Source: Bog-473 sp963745665 (GTDB lineage Bacteria; Actinomycetota; Acidimicrobiia; Acidimicrobiales; RAAP-2). Taken from it: a stretch of 64,000 nucleotides of DNA. The notes below the pieces were generated by a model. The model was not told the origin of the DNA and searched no databases. It saw only the letters and a program-made list of their open reading frames with translations. This document shows positions 1 through 9,046 of the stretch, one piece after another. Position 1 is the first letter of the stretch, and every line of letters begins with the position of its first letter. The stretch spans positions 62,001 through 126,000 of the forward strand of contig CAVUYE010000003.1 of the NCBI GenBank assembly GCA_963745665.1, in the 5' to 3' direction. A program made the position numbers and the translations under genes.

Positions 1-436
1 GGTTGGCCGCAATGAAGTCACCGAGCAGCCCGATGCATTCGGCATCCTCGAGGAGCACCACGCGGCAGCCGTGCTCGGCCACCCAAGTGTGGCCGCCCTC
101 GAAGTTGCGGGCTTCGCCTATCACCACGGTGCCGATCCCGAACTGACGCAGAAGGCCGCTGCAGTACCAGCACGGCGACAGCGTGGTGACCATGACGCAG
201 TCGGGGTAGTCACGACGCCGTCCGGCGGCCCGGAAGGCGGCCGTCTCGGCGTGCATGGAGGGATCGCCGTCCTGGACCCGGCGGTTGTGGCCGCGGCCGA
301 GCAGCGTGCCGTCGGCATGGAAGAGGGCGGCGCCGATCGGGATGCCGCCCTCGGAGAGCCCGTGGCGGGCCTCGGTCACGGCGACGGCGAGCATCTCGCT
401 CAGCACGGCCTCACGGAGGGGTGCAGCGGGGGACAT
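1..436 (-). CDS. Cytosine deaminase, yeast FCY1 type (3' end outside window)
   Basis: Hydrolytic deamination of cytosine to uracil (cytosolic, zinc-dependent). The 145 residues seen show the cytidine-deaminase fold signatures: HAE at residues 62-64 (zinc ligand and proton-shuttle Glu) and SPCWYC at 87-92 (two zinc Cys). The stretch after it (VVIGEARNF, then a strand and a Cys-containing helix) follows the yeast cytosine deaminase FCY1 C-terminus rather than tRNA adenosine deaminase. ATG at 436-434 gives a start of the right length. The gene diverges from a phosphoribosyltransferase and lies near an NCS1 permease, which fits nucleobase salvage. The last few residues lie beyond position 1. Substrate could also be another nucleobase such as isocytosine or guanine. 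Confidence 0.85.
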   Translation of the reverse strand, partial: MSPAAPLREAVLSEMLAVAVTEARHGLSEGGIPIGAALFHADGTLLGRGHNRRVQDGDPSMHAETAAFRAAGRRRDYPDCVMVTTLSPCWYCSGLLRQFGIGTVVIGEARNFEGGHTWVAEHGCRVVLLEDAECIGLLGDFIAAN

Positions 437-455
437 ATGCTCGGACGGAAGACCC

Positions 456-1070
456 ATGTCCACGGCCGCCGATCGTACCTACACGACCACCGTGGGGAGC
501 CAGGAGATGGAACTCCCTCTCGTCGCGCTGTCCGACCGGTTGACGATTGCGCTCCTCATCACGGTCGACTGGGGTGTGGGCTTCGCGGAGACGGCGGGCC
601 GCGAGCTGGCCGAGCTGATGCGGCCGGCACAACCCGACATCGTCGTCTCGGTGGCCACCATGGGGATCCCGCTGGCCATCGAGGCAAGTCGCGCTCTCGG
701 GCTCGACGACTACGTCATCCTGCACAAGACCCCCAAGATCCACCTGGGCGACACGTGGGCCGAGCCGGTGTACTCCATCACGACGGACACGCCGCAGCGC
801 CTGCGCATGGACCCGGCCCGGGTGGAGGCCGTGCGGGGTCGCCGCGTGGCGGTGGTGGACGATGTCATCTCCACCGGCGCGTCGCTCACCTCGGCGCTGC
901 GCCTGGTACGCCGGATGGAGGCGGAACCGGTCGTCATCGGGACGCTCATGACCGAGGGCGGCGCCTGGAAACGTGCGCTGGGGGAGGACGCGGCCCTCGT
1001 CCGCGCGCTCGGGAGCATGCCGCTGTTCCATCCCGATGACGCAGGTGGGCTCGTCGAAGACTGGGACTGA
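456..1070 (+). CDS. Purine/pyrimidine phosphoribosyltransferase family protein (type I PRTase)
   Basis: Type I phosphoribosyltransferase of 204 aa, predicted to join a nucleobase to PRPP in the cytosol. The PRPP-binding motif VVDDVISTGAS is at residues 133-143, preceded by a hydrophobic strand; the layout resembles adenine phosphoribosyltransferase. ATG 456 is preceded by GGAA and keeps the N-terminal strand (TYTTTVGSQEMELPL) that I expect in similar proteins. ATG 507 with GGGGAG eight bases upstream is an alternative. The start lies 19 bp from the divergent deaminase start, so promoters must overlap the coding ends. It ends 11 bp before the convergent permease stop. The substrate is inferred only from the salvage neighbours. 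Confidence 0.8.
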   Translation: MSTAADRTYTTTVGSQEMELPLVALSDRLTIALLITVDWGVGFAETAGRELAELMRPAQPDIVVSVATMGIPLAIEASRALGLDDYVILHKTPKIHLGDTWAEPVYSITTDTPQRLRMDPARVEAVRGRRVAVVDDVISTGASLTSALRLVRRMEAEPVVIGTLMTEGGAWKRALGEDAALVRALGSMPLFHPDDAGGLVEDWD

Positions 1071-1081
1071 GTCGGCGGCGC

Positions 1082-2569
1082 TCACAGCGCCGGCAGCAGA
1101 CCCTCCTCCCGCAACAGCTGCTCCTGTGCGTCGGCCTGGCGTGAGAGGTTGCCGTGCGCCAGTAGGTAGTAGACGACGCCGGCGACGGCCATCCCCAAGA
1201 ACACGCTGAAGTCGGCCCCGTTGTTGTGATACGTCACCTCGTTCAACCAATGCGGAAGGTGGAACGTGGCGGACAGGGCCGAAATAGCGGCGAACATCCC
1301 GATCACCTGGGCGATGAGGGCGGGCCAGAAGAAACCACCGGAGTTCCAGTACAACGAGGTGGGTCCGGTGTTCTGCAGCTCGCTCGGCACGTAGCGGAAG
1401 CGACGCAGCGCCCAGTCGACCAGGAAGATGGCGGCCCATGGCGCGATCCAGACGATGACCACATCGACGAAGTCTTCGAGATAGGTCGTGAACGACGAGC
1501 TGAAGATGGCGTACATGGTGACGCCGAGCGCGATCACGCAGTCGATGAGCACGGCGTGGTACCGCTTCACGGGCAGGCCGATGGCCTGCAGGGTGACGCC
1601 GGACGAGTACATGTCGAGGCTGTTGATGGCGAAGAGCTGCACAATCGCAAAGACGAGGAACACCACCACGAACCAGGCGGGGATGAAGCTCTGGTGCGCG
1701 AAGGGCAGGAGGCCCCCCGAGCCCGTCCCGACGCCTAGCAGGAACGTCCCCACGACGGCGCCCAGGGTCATGATGAGGATCTCGGGCACGGCCGTCCCGA
1801 GGAAGACCCAGCCGACGAGGCCCCTCTTGGAGGTGTCGGGAGGGCAGTAGCGCGTGTAGTCGTTGCCGCACTCGGCCCAGCCGAGGCCGCTCAGCGCGAT
1901 GGTGAAGGCCAGGCCGGCCAGGTAGAGCTGCCAGCCTGCACCGTGGTGCACGGCATTCAGCTGCGCGTGCGGGATGGCGAAACCGAGGAGGACCGCGAAG
2001 AGCACGACGAAGGGCACGATGAGGAGGCGGAGCGACTTGACGATCGCCGCGTGGCCCAGGAAGGGCAATATGCCCTGAATGAGCACTGCCGCGATCACCA
2101 GAATGACCTTGGCCGGGTCGCCGGGGTCGAAACCGCCCTTGACCATCAACACCAGGCTGGCGCCGACGATGAGGATCAGGCCTTCGACCTCGAAGCCGAT
2201 CTGGGTGATCCAATTGAAGAAGGAGATGGGCCGCGACCCGTTGGGCCCGAAGGCCGCCCGGTTGATGGCGAAGACCGACGTGCCGGCGTCCGGTCCCTGC
2301 AGCGAGCACAACCCGAGCAGCAGGAAGGACAGGTTGCCGATGATGATGAGGGAGAGCGCCTGGGCGAAGGTGAACCCGAACGTCATCAGGATGGCGCCGT
2401 AAATGAAGTATTCGACCTGGACGCTGGCTCCGGCCCACATGCCGAAGATGTCCTTGGGGCTCGCCCAGCGCTCGCTCAGCGGGATGTAGTCGATTCCGTG
2501 CTGTTCGACGATGAAGGGATCCTCTGGCCTCGCCTCGTGAATGACGGCTAGGTCCTCGGCAATCGCCAT
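1082..2569 (-). CDS. NCS1 family nucleobase:cation symporter (cytosine/purine permease)
   Basis: Integral membrane permease of 495 aa with about 12 hydrophobic segments, the size of CodB/Fcy2-type NCS1 carriers. NCS1 hallmarks seen are the N-terminal soluble segment ending in PLSERWASPKDIFGMWAGAS, the early helices with GPDAGTSVFAINRAAFG, and GWAECGNDYTRYCP in mid-protein. ATG 2569 is chosen because the longer upstream open frame has no membrane-protein character, and GAGGAG lies close upstream. It presumably imports cytosine or purines for the deaminase and phosphoribosyltransferase next to it. Substrate specificity cannot be read from the sequence. Confidence 0.88.
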   Translation of the reverse strand: MAIAEDLAVIHEARPEDPFIVEQHGIDYIPLSERWASPKDIFGMWAGASVQVEYFIYGAILMTFGFTFAQALSLIIIGNLSFLLLGLCSLQGPDAGTSVFAINRAAFGPNGSRPISFFNWITQIGFEVEGLILIVGASLVLMVKGGFDPGDPAKVILVIAAVLIQGILPFLGHAAIVKSLRLLIVPFVVLFAVLLGFAIPHAQLNAVHHGAGWQLYLAGLAFTIALSGLGWAECGNDYTRYCPPDTSKRGLVGWVFLGTAVPEILIMTLGAVVGTFLLGVGTGSGGLLPFAHQSFIPAWFVVVFLVFAIVQLFAINSLDMYSSGVTLQAIGLPVKRYHAVLIDCVIALGVTMYAIFSSSFTTYLEDFVDVVIVWIAPWAAIFLVDWALRRFRYVPSELQNTGPTSLYWNSGGFFWPALIAQVIGMFAAISALSATFHLPHWLNEVTYHNNGADFSVFLGMAVAGVVYYLLAHGNLSRQADAQEQLLREEGLLPAL

Positions 2570-2574
2570 GCTCA

Positions 2575-2750
2575 GTACCTCCTCGTAGTCGCCTCCGCGG
2601 AGGCGCGAACGCTCCCGTAGGGCGACCGCAGGACCAGCTCGTGTCCTGGCTGCCCCCCGGCAGCCTCCTTCGGTCTTACGTCCACGCACCCACCTGTCAG
2701 GTCCCGGTGCGCGTCCCTGGCGAGCGACCGAAGGTGTGTCGCCCACACAA
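2575..2750 (-). promoter_or_regulatory. Possible structured leader upstream of the nucleobase permease
   Basis: The 236 bp between the permease start and the MMPL stop holds no gene. Read on the minus strand it contains nested complementary segments: GCGCACC with GGGTGCGT enclosing ACCTGACAGGT, then GGCTGCC with GGCAGCC, then CCCTACGGG. This is more pairing than the neighbouring gaps show. I could not match it to guanidine, ZTP, THF, purine or cobalamin riboswitch consensus. Confidence 0.22.
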
Positions 2751-2805
2751 TGTGTGACGGCGGCCCCCTGGGTCAAGTGGTCGAGGGAACGATGCGCAAA
2801 CAGGC

Positions 2806-5295
2806 TCAGCTGGGTACATCGCCGGCGACCGACTCGGGGAGCAGCACATCGCTCGCCGGCGGCCGCGGGCCAGTGCTCTCCCCAGCGAAGGCGATCGGAT
2901 CGGGGATCGGTCGCCGCAGCCCCCTCGAGACCCACCCTCCCGTCTCCTCCGCCCACACGAGGATGGGCGGCAACACGACGAGCGCGCTCAGGAGGGCCAC
3001 GAACACGTTGAGCGCCATGACGATCCCGAAGTCGCGCAGCATGGGCATGGGTGAGGTTGCGATCACCGCAATTCCGGCGACGGCGGTCATGGCGGAGACC
3101 ATGAAGGCCCGCCCGGTCCGGCTCGCCGTCACGGTCATGGCCTCCCTGGCGGGGAGCCCCCGCCGCCTTTCCTCGACGAAGCGCAAAAGGATGAGCGAGG
3201 TGAACTCGGTGCACACAGCGACGACGAGAGGCCCGCTGACGGCCGTGAGCGGGCTCAGCTTCACACCCAGGCCCACCGCCAGGAGCGTCACCGCACCCAC
3301 GGCCACCAGCACGGGGACGAGCGACAACAGGGAGCGGATCACGCTGCGCAGACGGACCGCCAGGAACAGGCCGACGAAGAGAATGGCCAGGTAGGTGATG
3401 AGCGCTCGGGACCGGGCCAAATTCTGCAGCAACCCGACTCCGACGACGCCGATGCCGCCGGGGAGGGCTGTGATCCCGCTCGGGGGCGGGGCGTCCCTGT
3501 CCAGGTTCTGAATCATCGGTTCGAGTGCGGCGAAGTTGTTGGTCCGGGACAGGAAGATGATGTTGAGGGCGCGGCCGTCCCGCCTGACAAGCTCCTTCTT
3601 CAGGGATTCGGGCGAAAGGGCGTAGAACTCCTTGATCTCGGCCGCTGTCGGGGGCACCACGTCCGCGCCGGGCACGGTCAAGAAATCGTCGGAGCTCGAG
3701 ATGAGCCCGGCGCCGGGGTAGAGGATCGCCCCGTAGTCGTGCTCCTCGGTCTCGGTCAGCCGAGTGACGTAGTTGACCGTCTTGGTGCTGAAGGGGCTGT
3801 TCGTCTCGACGACGACACCGATCTGATTGTCGGATCCCGTCACCTTCTCCAACAAGGTGATCTGCTGCACCGCCGTGGAGTTGGGGTTCAGCCACTGAAT
3901 GGGGTCGGGCTGGACCACGAGCCTCCCCTCGGTCGCCACGCCGGCCACGAACACCGCCGCGGCCAGCACCATGACCGGGATCGCCACCCGCGGGCTGAGG
4001 CCGCTCAGGCGGACCACGAGGCGGCTGAGGGCTCCCGGGCTCCGGTCGTTGACCCGGGTGGGTGAGCGGTACTCGCGGATGCCCAGCACCGACAGCGTCA
4101 GCATGAGGCTGCACAGGCAGACGGCGATGACGCCGATGATCATGAGGGAGCCGAACTGGCGGACGGCGGGGACCTTGGAGAACCACAGCGCCATGAAGGC
4201 GAACACGGCGTCGAAGGTCACGATGAGCAGCGACGGCCCCAGGCCGCGGGCGGCGGCTTGGATGGGGTGCGCGGCCCGATTGAGCACGACCTCTTCCTCA
4301 ATGCGGGCGTGCATCTGTATGGAGTAGTCCATGCCGACGCCCATGAGGACGGGCAGGGCGGTGAGCGTGGCGAAGGTCAGGGGGATGCCGAAGTACCCGA
4401 CGAGCCCGAACGCCCAGACCATCCCGATGCCGAGGATGGCGAAGGGAAGTAGGCGCCAGCGCACACGGAACGTGAGGAGCAGAATGAGGGCCATCAACAC
4501 GGCGGCCAAGGGGATGAGCGTTCGCAGCGCGCTCTGCACGTAGTCGCTGATGTCCTTCTCAATCTCCGGCTCACCCGTGGTGATGGTGGACGCGTTCTGG
4601 TAATGGGCCGACTGTGTCACCGCCTGCACCTGCGCGGCCGCCGCCAGCTCCTGGTTGTAAGTGATGTTTGGCTTCAACAAGACAGCCATGAGGACGTGCC
4701 GATCGTCGGGGACGAACGCGGTGACCGCCGACCGCAGTGCACCATCCGGTTCGTGCAGGACGAAGTGCACCCAGTTGGGGTTGGACATCACCTCCTCCGC
4801 CGGCGTGAACGCGGAGAGCTCGCGCGCCTCGGCCACCGCGTAGGCCTGCCGTATCGCCCTGGAGTGCGCACTCGGATCGCGCTGGTAGGCGGAAATGAAC
4901 ATCTGCGCGGAAAGGTTCGAGCCTCCGAGCAGGACCGACGGGAGCTGCAGGGCGGTCAGCGGGGAGATGACGTCGTAGACGGCCGGGATGCTCGTCAGCC
5001 TTTGGTCGACGCGCTGCATCGTCGCCTGGTTGGCCGGGGTGAGGAGGTTGTCGACCGTGGTTCCGGGCCTCATCGTGAAGAGGACCACAATCGGATCACC
5101 CCCGAAGAGGGAGGTGTACTCCCGGTTCCCGATGGCGGCGGGGTCGTTGCCATTGAGGTAGTCCGAGTCGCTCGTGGAGAACTGCACCATGGTGAGGCCG
5201 ATGCCGAGAAGCAACGTGACCGCCAGGCCGATGCACGCGACGACGCCGGCATGCTTGCCCAGGTTCAGTCCGAGCCACTCCCACGTGCGGTGCAC
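2806..5295 (-). CDS. MMPL/RND superfamily transporter
   Basis: Inner-membrane RND-type transporter of 829 aa. It has two halves, each with one N-terminal transmembrane helix, a large extracytoplasmic loop and a block of five helices; the first block has ALPVLMGVGMDYSIQMHARI and the second AVSGPLVVAVCTEFTSLILL. This two-fold layout is that of MMPL/hopanoid or lipid exporters. GTG 5295 (residues VHRTWEW) is chosen because AAGGA lies upstream and it leaves a 151-bp divergent promoter region. The alternative ATG at 5448 would overlap the start of the P450 gene. Substrate unknown; a lipid or hydrophobic product made with the neighbouring P450 is only a guess. Confidence 0.85.
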   Translation of the reverse strand: MHRTWEWLGLNLGKHAGVVACIGLAVTLLLGIGLTMVQFSTSDSDYLNGNDPAAIGNREYTSLFGGDPIVVLFTMRPGTTVDNLLTPANQATMQRVDQRLTSIPAVYDVISPLTALQLPSVLLGGSNLSAQMFISAYQRDPSAHSRAIRQAYAVAEARELSAFTPAEEVMSNPNWVHFVLHEPDGALRSAVTAFVPDDRHVLMAVLLKPNITYNQELAAAAQVQAVTQSAHYQNASTITTGEPEIEKDISDYVQSALRTLIPLAAVLMALILLLTFRVRWRLLPFAILGIGMVWAFGLVGYFGIPLTFATLTALPVLMGVGMDYSIQMHARIEEEVVLNRAAHPIQAAARGLGPSLLIVTFDAVFAFMALWFSKVPAVRQFGSLMIIGVIAVCLCSLMLTLSVLGIREYRSPTRVNDRSPGALSRLVVRLSGLSPRVAIPVMVLAAAVFVAGVATEGRLVVQPDPIQWLNPNSTAVQQITLLEKVTGSDNQIGVVVETNSPFSTKTVNYVTRLTETEEHDYGAILYPGAGLISSSDDFLTVPGADVVPPTAAEIKEFYALSPESLKKELVRRDGRALNIIFLSRTNNFAALEPMIQNLDRDAPPPSGITALPGGIGVVGVGLLQNLARSRALITYLAILFVGLFLAVRLRSVIRSLLSLVPVLVAVGAVTLLAVGLGVKLSPLTAVSGPLVVAVCTEFTSLILLRFVEERRRGLPAREAMTVTASRTGRAFMVSAMTAVAGIAVIATSPMPMLRDFGIVMALNVFVALLSALVVLPPILVWAEETGGWVSRGLRRPIPDPIAFAGESTGPRPPASDVLLPESVAGDVPS

Positions 5296-5446
5296 GTCAC
5301 CCCCGTCCTTTGCCTCCGCCGAGCACGCCCTCCCGCGCTCGGCGTAGCCTCCGACCTGAGCATCGTTGTACGTCGCCCGGTCCTCCGGCCGGGCACCTTG
5401 ATCGGAAAAGCCACCGCTGTCAAGGCCCTGCGGCCGAGGAGGGTCC

Positions 5447-6724
5447 ATGTCGAGCACGACCACACCGCCACCGATCTTCTCCCCTGAGTTCATGGCGGAC
5501 CCGTACCCGGAGATCGCCCGGCTGCGGAGCCTGGAGCCGGTCCACTACGTGGACGCCATGGCCCTCTGGTACGTCACGCGCTATGAAGACGTGAAGCGGC
5601 TCCTGTCGGACACCGAGGTCGCAACGCCGGACCGGCGTGCGTGGGAGTTCTACGAGCCGGCCGCCGAGGGCACGTACAACCGCTGGCTGGCCGACAACAA
5701 CCTGCTGGCCCTCGAGCACGACGACCATCGCCGCGTCCGCCGGCTGGTCACCACCGCGTTCACGCCGAAGGCAATCGCCCGCATGGAGAGCCAGATCGCC
5801 GAGGTCGTGGCCGAGTTCGCCGCCCCCCTGCTGGGCCGGACCGGCACGGTCGACCTCATGGGGGAGTTCACAGACCCGATCCCCAATACGGTCATCAGCC
5901 GGATCACGGGCATTCCCGCCGCGGGTGGGGACGAGGTCCGGTTCCGCCGCTTGGCCCAGGCGGTCATCGCCAATGCGCTGCCCTTCGCCCCCGAAGATGT
6001 GGCTCGGGAGGGTGAAGAGGCCATGGCCGAGTTGTCGGCCTGGGTGCGCGAAATGGCACGCGAGCGCCTGCAGAGGCCGCAGGACGACCTCATCGGCGAC
6101 CTGGTGTCCACTCACGACATGGGTGACGACATGACCCACGACGAGATCGTCACCCTGGTGGCCGGGCTGGTTAGCGCGGGCAGCGAGACCACCGCGCTCG
6201 GTGCCCTGGTGGCCATCATGAGCCTGCTGCAGAACCCGTCCGTGTTCGAGCAGGTCAAGGAGGACCGATCCCTCGTCCCGTCCGCCGTGCTCGAGATCAT
6301 CCGCCATGGCCAGGGCGGCCCGGCCGGCCTTCCCCGCTACGCGACGCAGGACTTCGAGCTACGGGGCAAGAAGATCCGCAAGGGCCAGATGCTCATGCTG
6401 AGCTTCGGCGGCGCCAACCGCGACCCCGGCGTGTTCGAGCATCCCGACGTCTTCGACATCACCCGCGACAACTCGAACCTGCTCATGTTCGGGTTCGGCG
6501 TCCACTACTGCCTCGGGGTCCACCTCGCCAAGGCGGAGCTGCGCGCCAGCGTCGACGCCATGTGCGACTTCCTGCCCACGGGAGCGGAAATCTGCCCGGA
6601 TTTGATGGAATTCCGGCCCATGGGCATGTTCGAGCGGCCGACGAACTTTCCCGTCAACTTCTCCGCCGACCTGCCGATCGACGCTCCGCGCTTGCCGATC
6701 CGGGGGCAGCAGAGCTCGTCGTGA
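5447..6724 (+). CDS. Cytochrome P450
   Basis: Soluble bacterial cytochrome P450 of 425 aa, a heme monooxygenase needing ferredoxin and reductase. Seen: I-helix AGSETT at 244-249, K-helix EIIR at 283-286, and the heme loop FGFGVHYCLG with Cys355 as heme ligand. It is preceded by a 151-bp divergent region shared with the MMPL transporter. The ferredoxin-reductase-like flavoprotein at 15.2 kb is not in the same operon but could supply electrons. Substrate is unknown. The N-terminus MSSTTTPPPIFSPEF and the length are normal for the family. Confidence 0.92.
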   Translation: MSSTTTPPPIFSPEFMADPYPEIARLRSLEPVHYVDAMALWYVTRYEDVKRLLSDTEVATPDRRAWEFYEPAAEGTYNRWLADNNLLALEHDDHRRVRRLVTTAFTPKAIARMESQIAEVVAEFAAPLLGRTGTVDLMGEFTDPIPNTVISRITGIPAAGGDEVRFRRLAQAVIANALPFAPEDVAREGEEAMAELSAWVREMARERLQRPQDDLIGDLVSTHDMGDDMTHDEIVTLVAGLVSAGSETTALGALVAIMSLLQNPSVFEQVKEDRSLVPSAVLEIIRHGQGGPAGLPRYATQDFELRGKKIRKGQMLMLSFGGANRDPGVFEHPDVFDITRDNSNLLMFGFGVHYCLGVHLAKAELRASVDAMCDFLPTGAEICPDLMEFRPMGMFERPTNFPVNFSADLPIDAPRLPIRGQQSSS

Positions 6725-6744
6725 ACACCGACGGGCACCTGAGC

Positions 6745-7236
6745 TCAGCTCTTGAGCTCGCCCCGCATGAACTCCACGGCCTTGTTCTGCATGTCCCGGG
6801 CCTGCTGCTCAATGAAGCGCTCGACGATCGGACCGGCGCCGAAGATCTTGACCCGGGCGTCTAGGGAGAAGGTCTCGAGCGTGCGCTCAGCCTCACGGGC
6901 CAGGGCGATGCGGCCCTCAATCTGGGTCTTGTTGGCCATGGTGCCCGGCGTCATAGTGAACGTGGTCGTCGTCGTGGCCGGGTCGTAGGTGCTGACCTCG
7001 GTGGTGACCACCTCGTCGCCGAAGATCTTGCGGACAGGGCCCGGCATGTTGGGGCGCTGTCCGTAGCGCAGCGTGCGCACCAGGCCGCTCGTCAGGTCGC
7101 CCTCCTGCGAGACGACCTCGGCCGAGGTGGACCCGAGCGCCTCGAGGTGCAGGCGGACGGTGAAATCCGGGTCGTAGTAGAGAGCCCAGAACGCGTCGGG
7201 CGCGTACTCCCACGTGTAGTCGAGGGACAGCTTCAT
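6745..7236 (-). CDS. DUF2505 domain-containing protein (SRPBCC-like)
   Basis: A 163-aa protein beginning MKLSLDYTWEYAPDAFWALY, the usual start of the actinobacterial DUF2505 family. These are predicted small START/SRPBCC-fold proteins that may bind a hydrophobic ligand. No catalytic residues are assigned. The start ATG overlaps the stop of the upstream SnoaL-like gene by 4 bp, so the two are translationally coupled. Both lie convergent to the P450 (20 bp between stops). Confidence 0.8.
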   Translation of the reverse strand: MKLSLDYTWEYAPDAFWALYYDPDFTVRLHLEALGSTSAEVVSQEGDLTSGLVRTLRYGQRPNMPGPVRKIFGDEVVTTEVSTYDPATTTTTFTMTPGTMANKTQIEGRIALAREAERTLETFSLDARVKIFGAGPIVERFIEQQARDMQNKAVEFMRGELKS

Positions 7237-7709
7237 GGCGTCAGGTCGAAAAGCATGTGGTGGCCGAGGTCGCCCACCAGGTCGATGATGATGTGCATGG
7301 TGGCGACCTCCCAGCGGCCCTCACGCCGTGTGTACGTGTGCCGGTATCGCCCGGCGATGACCGGTTGCAGTGCCAGCTCGCCCGGCACCGCCTGCAGGAC
7401 CGTGAAGTACGAGCGGCTCGACGCCGACCCGCCGTCGTCGGCCACGTCGACCATGACGTTGGTCATGACGTGCTTGGTCTTGGGCGTCCCGTCCTCGTAG
7501 CGCCGGGTCGTGCGGCCGTACAACGCCGCAATGGCCTCCGGGCCCGACACCGCGTCGCCGAACCCCTCGAAGGTCAGGGTGGCGTGGGCGAAGACGTCGG
7601 CCACCCCGTCGAAGTCGCCGGCGTCGATCCGCTCGGCGTACGTGAAGATCAGCTTGGTGATCGCCTCGGCCGGAGTCTCCTGCACGGACGCGATTGTGGC
7701 ACCGTTCAC
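7233..7709 (-). CDS. SnoaL-like / NTF2-family protein
   Basis: A 158-aa cone-shaped NTF2-like protein. The pattern ETPAEAITKLIFTYAERIDAG, then FAHATLTF, then RRYEDGTPKTKHVMTNVMVD and a C-terminal GRWEVATMHI, matches the SnoaL-like family that includes LinA-type dehydrochlorinases, polyketide cyclases and many uncharacterised small-molecule enzymes. First gene of a two-gene unit with DUF2505 (ATGA overlap). The catalytic role is unassigned; the fold call is firmer than any reaction. Confidence 0.72.
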   Translation of the reverse strand: MNGATIASVQETPAEAITKLIFTYAERIDAGDFDGVADVFAHATLTFEGFGDAVSGPEAIAALYGRTTRRYEDGTPKTKHVMTNVMVDVADDGGSASSRSYFTVLQAVPGELALQPVIAGRYRHTYTRREGRWEVATMHIIIDLVGDLGHHMLFDLTP

Positions 7710-7800
7710 TTCGAGTTGAGAAACGGCGCGACAGGTCGTTCGAAGTGCCTGGTCATTGCAAGTTCACTTTCCGAACGGCAAATGTGTGAAGGCGGGTCCT

Positions 7801-9015
7801 TCATCGGCCGCGTTGCTCAAGACGAGACACTCGGCGCTTTAAGTACTGGTGAAATTTGGGAGCCGTGTACTCATACTGGCCCTTCTGGATGCGAAAGATC
7901 ACGCCTTGCTCGGCCAGTCGTCCCATGAGCACATTGACGTTCCCTTCGCTCTTTCCGGCTCTACGGTGAATGTCCGCCGTTCGCAGTGGTGGGTATCGGC
8001 ACGCCGCGGTAGACATCAAAAGATCTTGTTCGGCGGGAGTAAGGGACTCGACCCTCCCATCGTAGAAGTCGATGTCGAGTCGGCGATAAATGTCAGGCTC
8101 GACTGAGTTCAACAGTGCCTCATTGAAATGATGCACCCCGGCGATTTGCGCGGCTTCCCATAGCTCCGCACCCCACAGTTGGATAAAGAACGGGTATCCC
8201 TCAACCTCGGCTACGACTCGATCAACGAGTGTATGGTCTGCCCTCACGCCCGTGTCATCGAGGGGCCGTACGAACGCTTCGATTGCTTCGTCTCCCTGCA
8301 ACCGGCTGATTTCCTCGCCTCGGAACATTCGCTCCGTGTAAGTCCTCGCCTTCAGAAGGTTCGTTCTCAAGGTCGGCAAACCACACAAGATGAGTCCGAT
8401 CGGTACTTCTCGCTCCTGGAGGCTGTTCACCGCTGCGATGAGCAAGGAAAGGGGATGTTCCGCCCCTCGTTCCCGATCGTCACGGATAACCTGTGCTTCG
8501 TCGAGCATGAGGAAGTACCCGTTGAACCCATGCCGGTCCGCTATGACGGCGACATCGAAGAGTGCCTTGACAACGCTGCGCTGATGGTCTGTTCCTGAAG
8601 GGAAGCCGATCGAAATCTCGATGTCCTGCCATGTCACGCGCACTAGCCCTTGGGCGGTTGCGGCGACACCCTTCACAGATTCCCTGATCCGACTCGCCCT
8701 CGAGACCTGCAACTCGGCGTTATGACAGAGACCAACCAAGAGGGTCGAGAGGTCCGACTCTGTGTTGTGACGCGGCTCTACCTGAACTCTGCTGGTGAGC
8801 CAGCCCGCCTCGGTTGCGATTTCTTCGAGACGTTTCAAGAGCACGCTCTTTCCCACACCACGTAGGCCGGTGAGACGGACATTGGCGGGGAGCTCGGGTG
8901 CTCCATTCAAGGTTGACCCGAAACGACGCATCTCGTGCTGACGGCCGGCCAGGAAGAGGGGCGTCACAGCGGCGCCCGGTCGATAGGGATTACGAGGTTT
9001 CGGTTCGGTGGTCAT
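7801..9015 (-). CDS. AAA ATPase with C-terminal winged helix (Orc/Cdc6-like, STAND-type)
   Basis: A 404-aa P-loop ATPase. Walker A GLRGVGKS is at 50-57 and Walker B with LMLDEAQ at about 169-175. The last ~80 residues look like a winged helix (PPLRTADIHRRAGKSEGNVNVLMGRLAEQGVIF), the layout of Orc1/Cdc6-like and archaeal-type ATPases. ATG 9015 is used; the longer frame upstream starts in AT-rich sequence that looks like a promoter. Base composition is clearly less GC-rich than its neighbours, and there is no operon partner. Both points suggest acquisition by transfer. Function unknown; ATP-dependent DNA-binding regulator or defence-linked ATPase are possibilities. Confidence 0.75.
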   Translation of the reverse strand: MTTEPKPRNPYRPGAAVTPLFLAGRQHEMRRFGSTLNGAPELPANVRLTGLRGVGKSVLLKRLEEIATEAGWLTSRVQVEPRHNTESDLSTLLVGLCHNAELQVSRASRIRESVKGVAATAQGLVRVTWQDIEISIGFPSGTDHQRSVVKALFDVAVIADRHGFNGYFLMLDEAQVIRDDRERGAEHPLSLLIAAVNSLQEREVPIGLILCGLPTLRTNLLKARTYTERMFRGEEISRLQGDEAIEAFVRPLDDTGVRADHTLVDRVVAEVEGYPFFIQLWGAELWEAAQIAGVHHFNEALLNSVEPDIYRRLDIDFYDGRVESLTPAEQDLLMSTAACRYPPLRTADIHRRAGKSEGNVNVLMGRLAEQGVIFRIQKGQYEYTAPKFHQYLKRRVSRLEQRGR

Positions 9016-9022
9016 TACAGGC

Positions 9023-9046
9023 TGAGTGTTATAAATTATGATTCTA
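9023..9046 (-). promoter_or_regulatory. AT-rich promoter candidate for the AAA ATPase gene
   Basis: Reading the minus strand, an AT-rich run CATAATTTATAAC ends about 12 bp before the ATG. It is the most AT-rich patch in the first 20 kb and offers overlapping -10-like hexamers (CATAAT, TATAAC). No clear -35. Confidence 0.3.

Noticed and set aside
2575..2750. Guanidine-I (ykkC) identity for the permease leader
   Set aside because: ACACG and CTGGTCC-like pieces are present but in the wrong order for the consensus.
411..4186. Long overlapping minus-strand frames (675 and the first 539 of 1034 codons) over the permease and MMPL genes
   Set aside because: They have no family character and overlap well-supported genes; only the permease portion is real.
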